Below are positions 7,926-15,424 of a stretch of DNA of 64,000 nt, piece by piece. Position 1 is the stretch's first letter; each line of letters starts with the position of its first letter. Source of the DNA: Hymenobacter amundsenii. GTDB lineage: Bacteria > Bacteroidota > Bacteroidia > Cytophagales > Hymenobacteraceae. The notes under the pieces are model-generated. The model had not been told where the DNA came from, searched no databases, and saw only the letters and a list, made by a program, of their open reading frames with translations. The DNA is taken from NCBI RefSeq assembly GCF_002204745.1, contig NZ_NIRR01000016.1:1-64000 (forward strand), given 5' to 3'. Position numbers and translations under genes: made by a program.

Positions 7926-10085
7926 TTAGGCGGCGCCGTTAGAGTCGGCGGTACGCTCGGGCTTCGCCAGCAGTACCTTCCGCGACAACCGGTATTTACC
8001 CGTTTTCTTGTCGATGTCGAGCAGCTTCACGTCAATCTCCTGCCCTACTTCCAGCACGCCTTCCAGCGAGGCAAGGCGCTCATGGGCAACCTCCGAAATG
8101 TGCAACAAGCCGTCTTTGCCCGGCATGATTTCCACGAACGCGCCGTAGGGCTGAATGCTGCGCACCTTGCCTTTGTAGGTTTCACCGATTTCCGGCGTAG
8201 CGGCAATGGCATTGATGCGGTCAATAGCGGCCTGCATGTCTTCCTGGTTGGAAGCGTAGATGCTCACGTGGCCCTTCTCGTCCTTCTCCTCAATGATTAC
8301 CGTGGCGTTGGTATCCTTCTGGATCTGCTGGATGACTTTGCCACCGGGTCCGATTACGGCGCCGATATACTCTTTGTCGATCAGCATTTTGTGTGAGCGG
8401 GGCGTGTGCGGCTTCAACTCGGCCGCCGTCTCGGCAATGGTCTTGGCCATTTCGCCCAGAATGTGCAGACGACCTTCGCGGGCCTGGTGCAAAGCGGCCG
8501 TCATAATCTCGGCGCTCAGGCCCTGGATTTTGATGTCCATCTGGCAAGCCACGATACCTTTTTCGGTGCCGGTTACTTTGAAGTCCATGTCACCGAGGTG
8601 GTCCTCATCGCCCAGGATATCCGAAAGCACAGCGTATTCGCCGGTTTCCTTGTCCTGCACGAGGCCCATGGCAATACCCGAAACGGCAGCCCGGATCGGA
8701 ATACCGGCGTCCATCAGCGCCATCGAGCCGGCGCACACCGTGGCCATCGACGACGAGCCGTTCGACTCCAGAATATCCGACACGATGCGGACGGTGTAGG
8801 GGTTCTCGTCGTCGGAAGGCATTACCTTCTTCAGCGAGCGTTGGGCCAAATTGCCGTGGCCGATTTCGCGACGGCCGGGGCCGCGGTTGGGCTTCACCTC
8901 GCCGGTCGAGAAGGCCGGGAAGTTGTAGTGCAGCATGAATTTGCTGTAGCCCGACGTCATGGCCGTGTCGATAATCTGCTCGTCGAGCTTGGTGCCGAGG
9001 GCAACCGTGGTCAGCGACTGGGTTTCGCCGCGGGTGAACAACGCCGAGCCGTGGGCACCGGGCAGGTAGTTCACTTCGCTCCAGATAGGGCGAATCTGGG
9101 TCAGGGCGCGGCCATCGAGGCGGGTGCGCTCCTTGATCATCATGTCGCGGATGCCTTTCTTCTCCGCCGAAGCATAGTAGCGGCTGAACATTTTCTGGTC
9201 GAGCTCGGGATTCTCTTCGAGCAGCTTCTCCAGCAACGGCTTCTTGATGGCACCGAAAGCCTCCTTGCGGCCGGCCTTGCTGGTGTTGCCCGATTTAGCC
9301 ACGTCGTAGGCGCCCTGGTATACGGCGTCCATCACGCGCTGCTTTAGCTCGTCGTTCTCGACATACTTAGGGTAGTCGCGCTTTACCTTCGACTTCTCCA
9401 CCTCGGCGGCCAGCTCCTGCTGGGCCTTCACCTGCAGCTTGATGGCTTCGTGGGCGTAGGCAATGGCTTCTACCATTTCCTCCTCGGTCACTTCGTCCAT
9501 TTCGCCTTCCACCATGGCCACCGAATCAGCGGTAGCACCTACAATCAGGTCGATGTCGGCACGGGCGATGTCGGCGGTGAGGGGGTTGATTTGCAGCTTA
9601 CCGTCGATGCGGGCCACGCGAACCTCCGAGATGGGGCCGGCAAACGGGATATCCGAAATCGAGAGAGCAGCCGAAGCGGCCAAAGCAGCCAGGGCGTCAG
9701 GCTGCACGGTTTTATCAGCCGAAATCAGGGTAATCATCACCTGCACCTCGTAGTGATAGTCCTTAGGGAACATCGGGCGCAGGATGCGGTCTACAATGCG
9801 GCACACCAGGATTTCCTGGTCCGAGAGGCGACCTTCGCGCCGCTGGAACGAGCCGGGAATGTTGCCGGCACCACCAAATTTCTCCTGGTAATCTACTGAC
9901 AGAGGCAGGAAGTCCACTTCACCGCGGGAGCTGGGCTGCGATACAACTGTGGCTAGCAGCATGGCGTCGCCAAGGCGCACCACTACGGCGCCGTCAGCGA
10001 ATTTGGCCAGCTTGCCGGTTTCGAGGGAAATCTGCCGACCGTCGGGCAGGGTGATGTGCTTGGTAATGGCGTGATAGTTGGGCAT
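7926..10085 (-). CDS. pnp: Polynucleotide phosphorylase
   Basis: The 719-residue enzyme degrades RNA 3' to 5' using phosphate. It has two RNase PH folds separated by a helical domain, then a KH domain ([20 protein letters not shown]) and an S1 domain ([20 protein letters not shown]). Catalytic-core motifs include [16 protein letters not shown] and [15 protein letters not shown] place the start at 10085 ([16 protein letters not shown]); an upstream start at 10145 would add 20 unlikely residues. It lies just downstream of rpsO, the classic rpsO-pnp order, but a strong terminator separates the two. Confidence 0.95.
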   Translation of the reverse strand: MPNYHAITKHITLPDGRQISLETGKLAKFADGAVVVRLGDAMLLATVVSQPSSRGEVDFLPLSVDYQEKFGGAGNIPGSFQRREGRLSDQEILVCRIVDRILRPMFPKDYHYEVQVMITLISADKTVQPDALAALAASAALSISDIPFAGPISEVRVARIDGKLQINPLTADIARADIDLIVGATADSVAMVEGEMDEVTEEEMVEAIAYAHEAIKLQVKAQQELAAEVEKSKVKRDYPKYVENDELKQRVMDAVYQGAYDVAKSGNTSKAGRKEAFGAIKKPLLEKLLEENPELDQKMFSRYYASAEKKGIRDMMIKERTRLDGRALTQIRPIWSEVNYLPGAHGSALFTRGETQSLTTVALGTKLDEQIIDTAMTSGYSKFMLHYNFPAFSTGEVKPNRGPGRREIGHGNLAQRSLKKVMPSDDENPYTVRIVSDILESNGSSSMATVCAGSMALMDAGIPIRAAVSGIAMGLVQDKETGEYAVLSDILGDEDHLGDMDFKVTGTEKGIVACQMDIKIQGLSAEIMTAALHQAREGRLHILGEMAKTIAETAAELKPHTPRSHKMLIDKEYIGAVIGPGGKVIQQIQKDTNATVIIEEKDEKGHVSIYASNQEDMQAAIDRINAIAATPEIGETYKGKVRSIQPYGAFVEIMPGKDGLLHISEVAHERLASLEGVLEVGQEIDVKLLDIDKKTGKYRLSRKVLLAKPERTADSNGAA

Positions 10086-10223
10086 CGGGGGTGCTTTAAG
10101 GGAAAGCGTGCAGCGGGCGAGCAGCCAAAAAAACCGGGCCGGCAAGGCGCCGGTTTTGCTCTGGAAGAAAAGGAGTCAAGAAAGGAACCGCGGAACGGCC
10201 GAAATGATGCGGCCAGTGGCGGA

Positions 10224-10270
10224 CAAAAAAAGAGCAGGGAACCTTTCGCTTAAGAAAGGCTCCCTGCTCT
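10224..10270 (-). terminator. Strong intrinsic terminator after rpsO
   Basis: The leftward reading gives a 17-bp stem with one mismatch (AGAGCAGGGAGCCTTTC pairing with its complement), a 6-base loop and a run of seven T. It should uncouple rpsO from pnp, with any read-through depending on antitermination. Confidence 0.85.
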
Positions 10271-10282
10271 CGGACGAGGCAA

Positions 10283-10558
10283 TTACTTGCGCAAGCCCAG
10301 TTCTTTGATGATAGCGCGGTAGCGGTTGATGTCACGCTGCATGAGGTAATCCAGCATGCTGCGGCGCTTACCTACCAGTTTGAGCAGGCCCAAACGGGTG
10401 GAGAAGTCCTTCTTGTTCACCTTCAGGTGCTCGGTCAGGTCCAAAATGCGTTGGGTAAAGAGCGCAATTTGCGACTCGGCCGAACCGGTGTCTTTGGAGG
10501 TCTTCTGAAGGCTGTTTTTCTCGAAAATAGCCTGTTTTGCTTCGGTGGTCAGTTGCAT
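10283..10558 (-). CDS. rpsO: 30S ribosomal protein S15
   Basis: The 91-residue protein binds 16S rRNA helices in the central domain of the small subunit. Typical S15 sequence is present: DTGSAESQIALFTQRILDLT, HLKVNKKDFSTRLGLLKLVG and RRSMLDYLMQRDINRYRAII. Length and start are standard. In several bacteria S15 represses its own mRNA by binding the leader. Here the 5' leader carries a terminator-like hairpin close to the predicted transcription start. Confidence 0.97.
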   Translation of the reverse strand: MQLTTEAKQAIFEKNSLQKTSKDTGSAESQIALFTQRILDLTEHLKVNKKDFSTRLGLLKLVGKRRSMLDYLMQRDINRYRAIIKELGLRK

Positions 10559-10600
10559 CGGCAGATAGGTTTCCCCGTCTTTGATTAAAAATGAAAAAAA

Positions 10601-10620
10601 TCACCCCGCACCTCGGGGTG
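10601..10620 (-). promoter_or_regulatory. Terminator-like hairpin in the rpsO 5' leader
   Basis: On the minus strand CACCCCG and CGGGGTG form a perfect 7-bp GC-rich stem around a 5-base loop, followed by A and seven T. It lies 5 bases downstream of the predicted -7 element and 43 bases upstream of the S15 start codon. It is therefore at the very 5' end of the mRNA. Attenuation, S15 autocontrol or mRNA 5'-end protection are possible roles; the role is inferred. Confidence 0.5.
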
Positions 10621-10624
10621 GGTG

Positions 10625-10632
10625 CAAAGGTA
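10625..10632 (-). promoter_or_regulatory. Putative -7 element of rpsO
   Basis: The minus-strand sequence is TACCTTTG, an exact TAnnTTTG match. Transcription would start about 5-8 bases downstream, at the leader hairpin. Confidence 0.55.
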
Positions 10633-10704
10633 GTGATTTAATGCGGGGGAATGACGAGCAACGTTAGAAATGAGTGTCATCCCACATATTCCCTTGCACT
10701 CACG

Positions 10705-12138
10705 TTACACTGCCTTCTTATAGCCGCGTCGGGGCCAGCGTAACCATCGGGGCACCAACTGGCCCCAGTTAATGTCGAGCAGCCCGGAATCGTGGCGGGC
10801 TTGATAGAGAAACAGCAGTCCTATCGGCAGTAACACGGCCGCCGATAGCCACATGCCCACTCCTACCGGCATTATCAACTCGCGGCCGTACTTCTCCCCC
10901 ATAATGGAGAATACGTAGTAGATGATGAAGAACACGATGGACACCAGAATCGGCACGCCCAATCCTCCCTTCTTGATAATGGCCCCCAGCGGCGCCCCAA
11001 TCAGGAACATAAGTAGAATGGCAGCCGACTGGGTGTACTTGCGGTAGGTTTCGATGCGGTAGTTGGCCGTTTCCTTGTTGAGGTTGGTCAGCCGCTCGTT
11101 GGTGGTGGTGAGGAAGGAGCGCACGTTGCGGGCGCGGTTAGCGGCCTGCTGGGCAATGAGGTAGTTGTCGGGCTGAAGGCGGCTGGGTGGCACTACCCAG
11201 CTTTGCACCCGGTGCAGGGCAGCTTGGCCCGTGGTATCGAAGTGCAGGTAGGAATAGTAAGGTGTGAGTTGCTGCAACACCTGCCCGCGCTCCTGCGTCA
11301 GGCGGCGATGCAGCGAGTCGGTGGTGTGGCTCAACTGCCCCAGATTGAGCATCATTTTGTTGGTATTGAAGAGCTCCTTCTTGGTGCGGTCGAGGCCAAA
11401 TGATTTCAGCGAAAAGGTAATCAGGTTGCGGTCGAAATTTTGCCGGATAAAGCTCGCCCCCGAGGTATTCTGGGTGTTAGGCTGCTCAGTATACGAGCGG
11501 CCCCGAAACAGCTCCAGGCCCAGGTACTGCCCCCCAAAGCGGGTGAACATGCGGCCCGAATCGGCCAGAATTACGGTGCTGCCGCCCCGGCCACCCGTAT
11601 GGTCATAAATCATCACGCCCCGAAGAATGTCGCCGTTTTCGCCCTGCTTCTCATTCACCTTAATCGTGAAACCCGGAATGCCGTTATAAAACACGTTTTC
11701 CCGGATATCAAGCGCCAGCTTTTGCTGGCGCACGTCCCAGAGCAAGCTATAGGCCTCCAGATTGGCCAGCGGCACGATGGTGTTATTGAACCAAAAGGCC
11801 CCGCCGGCCAGCAACAGGCTCACCAACAGCACCGGACGCAGAATGCGGGTAAGCGAGATACCCGCCGTTTTGATGGCCGTTAGCTCGTGGTGCTCGCCCA
11901 ACGTACCAAAAGTCATCAGCGAAGACAGCAGTACGGCCAGTGGCAGCGAAATCGGCACAATCAGCACGCTGAAATAGAACAGCAGCTGCAGGATTACGCC
12001 TAGGCCAAGGTCTTTGCCCACCAAGTCGTCCATGTATTTCATCATGAACTGCATGAGGAAGATGAACTGCACCACTGCGAAAGTGAGCAGGAACGGCCCG
12101 GCAAAAGCCTGCAAAATCAGTTTATCGAGTTTTTTCAT
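10705..12138 (-). CDS. LptF/LptG family permease (YjgP/YjgQ)
   Basis: The 477-residue inner-membrane protein has hydrophobic helices at both ends (AGPFLLTFAVVQFIFLMQF; FSVLIVPISLPLAVLLSSL; near the end VPILVSIVFFIIYYVFSIM) and a long soluble periplasmic middle. This is the LptF/LptG layout. Partners LptB, LptC and LptA form the lipopolysaccharide export machine. The sequence does not distinguish LptF from LptG. Its predicted promoter lies inside the loop of the inverted repeat at 12177-12251. Confidence 0.88.
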   Translation of the reverse strand: MKKLDKLILQAFAGPFLLTFAVVQFIFLMQFMMKYMDDLVGKDLGLGVILQLLFYFSVLIVPISLPLAVLLSSLMTFGTLGEHHELTAIKTAGISLTRILRPVLLVSLLLAGGAFWFNNTIVPLANLEAYSLLWDVRQQKLALDIRENVFYNGIPGFTIKVNEKQGENGDILRGVMIYDHTGGRGGSTVILADSGRMFTRFGGQYLGLELFRGRSYTEQPNTQNTSGASFIRQNFDRNLITFSLKSFGLDRTKKELFNTNKMMLNLGQLSHTTDSLHRRLTQERGQVLQQLTPYYSYLHFDTTGQAALHRVQSWVVPPSRLQPDNYLIAQQAANRARNVRSFLTTTNERLTNLNKETANYRIETYRKYTQSAAILLMFLIGAPLGAIIKKGGLGVPILVSIVFFIIYYVFSIMGEKYGRELIMPVGVGMWLSAAVLLPIGLLFLYQARHDSGLLDINWGQLVPRWLRWPRRGYKKAV

Positions 12139-12176
12139 AGCAAAACCCAGCCCCGCTCCTGTTGGGCAGGCTGGTT

Positions 12177-12251
12177 AACACGCGAAGGCGGGAAGCAGAC
12201 ACAGAACGAAGGTACGGCTCGTTTCGCGTCTGCTTCCCGCCTTCGCGTGTT
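12177..12251. repeat. Perfect 24-bp inverted repeat with a promoter in its loop
   Basis: Arms at 12177-12200 and 12228-12251 are perfectly complementary and enclose 27 bases. The element lies between the stop of the START-like gene and the start of the permease gene, both read leftward. As RNA it would be a strong terminator-like hairpin. The loop carries a TACCTTCG promoter-type word. Confidence 0.8.
12207..12214 (-). promoter_or_regulatory. Putative -7 element of the LptF/G-type gene
   Basis: The minus-strand word TACCTTCG differs from TAnnTTTG at one base. The same variant appears upstream of the START-like gene and of fabH. It lies 69 bases before the permease start, inside the loop of a long inverted repeat. 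Confidence 0.4.
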
Positions 12252-12259
12252 CACATTAT

Positions 12260-12673
12260 CTAGCCCCCTACCTGTTCCCGCAGCTTTTGCATCATGCTTT
12301 CCCACATTTCCTGCAATTCCTCGTTGTCGGTTTCTTCCGAATAATCTACCACCCGCAGGTAAACTTCCTGGGTTAGTTGCGACTCTTCAATTTGAAAGTC
12401 GAGGTAGTTGGCATCAGTTATAGGCTGGCGCTTATCATCGAGAAAAGAAAACCGCGCAGAACGGTTCGTGCGGTGCGAGGTCATTTCGGCATAGTGCGGC
12501 TGGCCGTCCCATACAAAATTGAAAAGCTGTGCGCTTTCCACTTCAACGCGCTGGCAAAACCATTGTTCGAGGCCAGAGGCCGTAGCCAGATAGGGATATA
12601 GGATTTTAGGGGAAGCGTTAATGGGAAATTCGACCGAAAAACGATGTTTGTGACGCGTTGCAGAAAGAGGCAT
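12260..12673 (-). CDS. START-like domain protein (SRPBCC fold)
   Basis: The 137-residue cytoplasmic protein begins HRFSVEFPINASPKILYPYL and continues ATASGLEQWFCQRVEVES. This pattern resembles the AHA1/START-like proteins of Bacteroidota. The fold forms a hydrophobic pocket for a lipid or aromatic ligand, but no ligand is known for this group. The C-terminus is acidic and helical (EETDNEELQEMWESMMQKL). A promoter element lies about 30 bases upstream. The permease gene follows, but an inverted repeat and a second promoter separate them. Confidence 0.75.
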   Translation of the reverse strand: MPLSATRHKHRFSVEFPINASPKILYPYLATASGLEQWFCQRVEVESAQLFNFVWDGQPHYAEMTSHRTNRSARFSFLDDKRQPITDANYLDFQIEESQLTQEVYLRVVDYSEETDNEELQEMWESMMQKLREQVGG

Positions 12674-12698
12674 AAGCAGTACAGAGTAAAGAATTTAA

Positions 12699-12706
12699 CG
12701 AAGGTA
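12699..12706 (-). promoter_or_regulatory. Putative -7 element of the START-like gene
   Basis: The minus-strand sequence is TACCTTCG, one base from TAnnTTTG, 25 bases upstream of the start codon. Confidence 0.45.
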
Positions 12707-12809
12707 CCGAACTGGCAAACCCCTCTGGCAGCGAATATACACGGGTTTTTTTTGCCGCAACACTTGCAACACTTCAAAACTTGTGCCTACATTTGCACCA
12801 CCAAAACAG

Positions 12810-12883
12810 GGCGGGATAGCTCAGTTGGTTAGAGCACAGGATTCATAACCCTGAGGTCACGAGTTCAACTCTCGTTCCCGCTA
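12810..12883 (+). tRNA. tRNA-Met (anticodon CAT)
   Basis: A complete cloverleaf is visible. The acceptor arm GGCGGGA pairs with TCCCGCT (first pair G-T). The D-arm is GCTC/GAGC and the anticodon loop is TTCATAA, with CAT at 12844-12846. The T-arm is ACGAG/CTCGT with loop TTCAACT. The CCA end is not encoded. The first acceptor pair is not the mismatch of initiator tRNA, so it is elongator Met. A CAT anticodon that is modified to read isoleucine codons cannot be excluded from sequence alone. The last anticodon-stem pair is A-C. A terminator follows at once. Confidence 0.92.
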
Positions 12884-12890
12884 CGTCGAA

Positions 12891-12925
12891 AACCGCGTCA
12901 GATACCCTTCTGGCGCGGTTTTTTT
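12891..12925 (+). terminator. Terminator of the tRNA-Met gene
   Basis: Arms CCGCGTCAGA and TCTGGCGCGG pair over 10 bp (one G-T), extended by AA/TT, and are followed by a T-run. It starts 8 bases after the tRNA 3' end. Confidence 0.85.
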
Positions 12926-13062
12926 GTGCGCCAAAGGCCCGCACGTCTCAACGGTGGCCCCACAACAGCGTTGGCTGTGCCGATGCCCCCGCTAACCGAC
13001 TACTATGGCGCATTGGTCTAAAATACTTGTGCGTTGGCCGAGAGTTTGGCTAATTCGCTTCT

Positions 13063-13494
13063 ATGCGTCAGGAATTCAAAACCTCAGCCGGCACGACCTT
13101 TCTCCTTACCGAGTTCGACCGCGAAAACAACTGGATATACAACAATTGGCAGGGACAGCTGACTATGGAGTCCATCATGGAGGGCTCCCAAGGTATTCTG
13201 GAGATACTGCAGCAAACCAGCTGCCCCTACATGCTCACCGACAACCGCCAGCTGCTCGGCTCCTGGAAACAGGCTAACAACTGGCTTGAGCAGGTGTGGG
13301 TACCACAAGCGCTGGCTGCGGGCATGACCTATTACGCCCACATCAGCGCTCCGGGCGTTTTTGGCTTGGCTTCAGCCGAAGACATGCACCTCCGCGTGGG
13401 CTCCCATACCCAGATGTACCTGTTCGAAAATGCTGAAGAAGCTACCACTTGGTTACGGCACATGCAGCAGGCCGAAGCAGGAAAGCCAATGTGA
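13063..13494 (+). CDS. Small STAS-like protein of unknown function (paralogue 1)
   Basis: The 143-residue soluble protein has no signal peptide. Key segments are NNWIYNNWQGQLTMESIMEG, CPYMLTDNRQLLGSWKQAN and FENAEEATTWLRHMQQ. The alternating strand/helix pattern, the central CPY-L-D-R segment and the final W-L helix suggest a SpoIIAA/STAS-like fold. Two more proteins in this window (28526-28960 and 29139-29558) share the same order of features. The function is unknown. The gene stands alone between tRNA-Met and a bidirectional terminator. Confidence 0.65.
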   Translation: MRQEFKTSAGTTFLLTEFDRENNWIYNNWQGQLTMESIMEGSQGILEILQQTSCPYMLTDNRQLLGSWKQANNWLEQVWVPQALAAGMTYYAHISAPGVFGLASAEDMHLRVGSHTQMYLFENAEEATTWLRHMQQAEAGKPM

Positions 13495-13538
13495 GAAGTG
13501 AGCTATTGCCATAATGAAGGCATGGTCATTAGAAACGC

Positions 13539-13576
13539 AAAAAAGCGGCTGCCCCTTTCGGAGCAGCCGCTTTTTT
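13539..13576. terminator. Bidirectional terminator between the STAS-like gene and rplT
   Basis: Perfect 14-bp arms (AAAAAAGCGGCTGC and its complement) with A/T runs on both outer sides serve both convergent genes. Confidence 0.85.
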
Positions 13577-13595
13577 ATGCAACGAACAGGGTTCG

Positions 13596-13940
13596 TTACT
13601 TGATCTTCTCCACGATGCCTTTGAAAGCAGCGGGGTGGTTGAGGGCGAGGTCAGCCAATACTTTGCGGTTGAGTTCGATGCCAGCCTTCTTGAGGCCACC
13701 CATGAACTGCGAGTACGACAAGCCATGCTCCCGGGCGCCAGCGTTGATACGCTGAATCCAGAGGGCTCGGAACTCACGCTTCTTTACTTTCCGGTCGCGG
13801 TAAGCATAGAGCAAGCCTTTCTCTACGGCGTTCTTGGCAACAGTCCATACGTTTTTGCGACGGCCATAATAGCCTTTCGCCAAACGCATGATTTTTTTCC
13901 GACGGTGGCGCGAGGCCGCGTGGTTGACACTTCTTGGCAT
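13596..13940 (-). CDS. rplT: 50S ribosomal protein L20
   Basis: The 114-residue basic protein is recognisable by [40 protein letters not shown] and [20 protein letters not shown]. It binds 23S rRNA early in 50S assembly, and in other bacteria it represses the infC-rpmI-rplT operon by binding the mRNA. It is the last gene of the thrS-infC-rpmI-rplT cluster here. A tandem heptamer pair lies between rpmI and rplT. Confidence 0.97.
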   Translation of the reverse strand: MPRSVNHAASRHRRKKIMRLAKGYYGRRKNVWTVAKNAVEKGLLYAYRDRKVKKREFRALWIQRINAGAREHGLSYSQFMGGLKKAGIELNRKVLADLALNHPAAFKGIVEKIK

Positions 13941-14022
13941 AACCTGGGTTATTTTTGGCGGCCGGCGGCGGACTTTACTGCCGCAGCTTAGGTTCCTACC
14001 GGACGCCTGGTTTTGGGGAATT

Positions 14023-14036
14023 AAAAACTAAAAACT
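14023..14036. repeat. Two tandem heptamers (AAAAACT)2
   Basis: Two exact 7-bp copies lie in the 164-base space between rpmI and rplT. On its own this is weak, but it matches the word-repeat pattern at other gene boundaries in this window. Confidence 0.4.
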
Positions 14037-14104
14037 CCAAGTCGAAAATCAGTCGTGGTAGCGCAATTCGCCTAACTCTTGATATTCAGACTCCTCATTT
14101 TTAA

Positions 14105-14299
14105 TTAGAGATTAAGCATGTCCTTTACGCGGTTCATGTCGGCCGAGCTAACCAGCGTCACGTGCGTAAGATTACGCTTCTGCTTGGTAGTTTTCTTGGT
14201 CAAGATGTGGCTCTTGTAGGCGTGCTTACGCTTGATTTTGCCCGTGCCGGTCAGCGTGAAACGCTTCTTGGCGCCGGACTTGGTCTTCATTTTCGGCAT
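14105..14299 (-). CDS. rpmI: 50S ribosomal protein L35
   Basis: The 64-residue basic protein starts [20 protein letters not shown] and continues [20 protein letters not shown]. This is the standard L35 sequence and length. It sits between infC and rplT, the conserved order. The 96-base gap to infC is open to L20-type translational control, but I see no clear L20-binding structure by eye. Confidence 0.95.
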   Translation of the reverse strand: MPKMKTKSGAKKRFTLTGTGKIKRKHAYKSHILTKKTTKQKRNLTHVTLVSSADMNRVKDMLNL

Positions 14300-14395
14300 T
14301 GTGGTGGTAATGAAAGGGTGAAAAATGCGGCGGTCGGCTGCCTAGGGCCGGTGCGCCAGCTCAAAAAAGTCGGGACCGAAGCCCCGGACAGTGCG

Positions 14396-15082
14396 TTATT
14401 CAGCAGCCTCGTCGGCTGGGTTGGCTTCCGCAGTTACTGCCTCTTTCTCCTTCGGAGCTACTTTGTCGGCAGCTTTGGCTTTATCGGCCGGCTTGGCCTT
14501 GTCGGCCTCCTTCGGAGCCACCTTTTTAGGCGGGGCAATTACTTTGGGCGCCAGGTACAGGAACATGCGCTTGCCTTCCAGCTTGGGCAGTTGCTCCACT
14601 TTACCAAGGTCTTCGAGGGCCTGAGCAAACTTGAGCAGCAGGATTTCCCCCCGCTCCTTGAAGACGATGCTCCGACCTACGAAGTGCACGTAAGCCTTAA
14701 TTTTGGCTCCCTCCTTCAGGAATTCCTGGGCATGCTTGAGTTTGAAGGCGAAATCGTGGTCGTCGGTGTTGGGGCCGAACCGGATTTCCTTGATGACCAC
14801 TTTGGTTTGCTTGGCCTTCAACTCACGGGTTTTCTTCTTCTGCTCGTACTTGAATTTCGAGTAGTCGATAACCCGGCACACGGGGGGGGTGGCCGTCGGC
14901 GAAATCTCCACCAAATCCAGGTTTTGCTCCTGCGCCATGCGCCGGGCCTGTTCGATGGGATAAATGCCTTGCTCCACGTTGTCGCCAACGAGGCGGACAT
15001 CACGGGCCGAAATCTTGTGATTGATTTTGAACGGCTCCTCGACTTGGGCGCGAGGGATATAACGGCGGTTGGGGGTAGCTAT
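14396..15082 (-). CDS. infC: Translation initiation factor IF-3, with AUA start codon
   Basis: The 228-residue factor prevents premature subunit joining and checks the start codon. The N-domain includes [20 protein letters not shown] and [20 protein letters not shown]. The C-domain includes [20 protein letters not shown]. The conserved N-domain starts well upstream of the first GTG (14977). Upstream in this frame only an ATA at 15080-15082 lies between the conserved sequence and a TAA four codons earlier. AAGGAG sits 8 bases before the ATA. IF-3 genes in many bacteria begin with AUU, AUC or AUA so that IF-3 represses its own synthesis. The C-terminal 45 residues are an unusual Ala/Lys/Glu-rich extension ([20 protein letters not shown]). 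Confidence 0.93.
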   Translation of the reverse strand: MATPNRRYIPRAQVEEPFKINHKISARDVRLVGDNVEQGIYPIEQARRMAQEQNLDLVEISPTATPPVCRVIDYSKFKYEQKKKTRELKAKQTKVVIKEIRFGPNTDDHDFAFKLKHAQEFLKEGAKIKAYVHFVGRSIVFKERGEILLLKFAQALEDLGKVEQLPKLEGKRMFLYLAPKVIAPPKKVAPKEADKAKPADKAKAADKVAPKEKEAVTAEANPADEAAE

Positions 15083-15096
15083 GGCAGTTTCTCCTT
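15080..15096 (-). promoter_or_regulatory. infC ribosome binding site and AUA start
   Basis: The Shine-Dalgarno AAGGAG (15091-15096 on the minus strand) is 8 bases from ATA (15082-15080). Such strong sites are rare in this window. An in-frame TAA lies four codons upstream of the ATA and there is no ATG, GTG or TTG in between. Confidence 0.85.
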
Positions 15097-15424
15097 AAGG
15101 TGAAAGTCGATTTTGACTAGAACTGATATGACACTGGGCGGACCCGATGCGTTCAGCTAGCGGGCAAATATCCGCCATTTTTTCCAAATCCTCAACAAAG
15201 ACTATATAAAAAACGGCCTTGGCGGCCATAATTATCCCGTTGCTTGCCTCCTACCCCACCCTTAGGGGCAGCACCAAGTCTGAAATTAGCCCTGTCAAAT
15301 GCACTTCGTCTTCAACCCAAAACCCCCGACGCAACTAATACGCCGGGGGTCAGATATCACTCAACAGCTTACTAAAATCCTGGTTGACTGCGGGTTAAAT
15401 TCCGCTTTCAGCGACACTGTTGGC
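15083..15424 (-). promoter_or_regulatory. thrS-infC spacer with two hairpins (possible leader attenuator)
   Basis: This 342-base stretch has no gene. Next to the thrS stop, arms ACCCCCGGCG and CGTCGGGGGT (15322-15350) form a 10-bp stem with one wobble pair; the T-run after it is weak. Closer to infC, ATGGCC and GGCCGT (15213-15229) form a 6-bp hairpin followed directly by six T. The second could be an attenuator in the infC leader. Both roles are inferred from structure only. Confidence 0.4.

Noticed and set aside
8406..9347. Plus-strand open frame opposite pnp
   Set aside because: The minus strand encodes PNPase with known domains; the opposite frame is His/Gly/Val-rich and has no family match.
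12844..12846. CAT anticodon as initiator tRNA or as isoleucine tRNA
   Set aside because: The acceptor starts with a pairable G-T and not with an initiator-type mismatch, so initiator is unlikely. Isoleucine after lysidine modification remains possible but there is no positive sign for it, so Met is kept.
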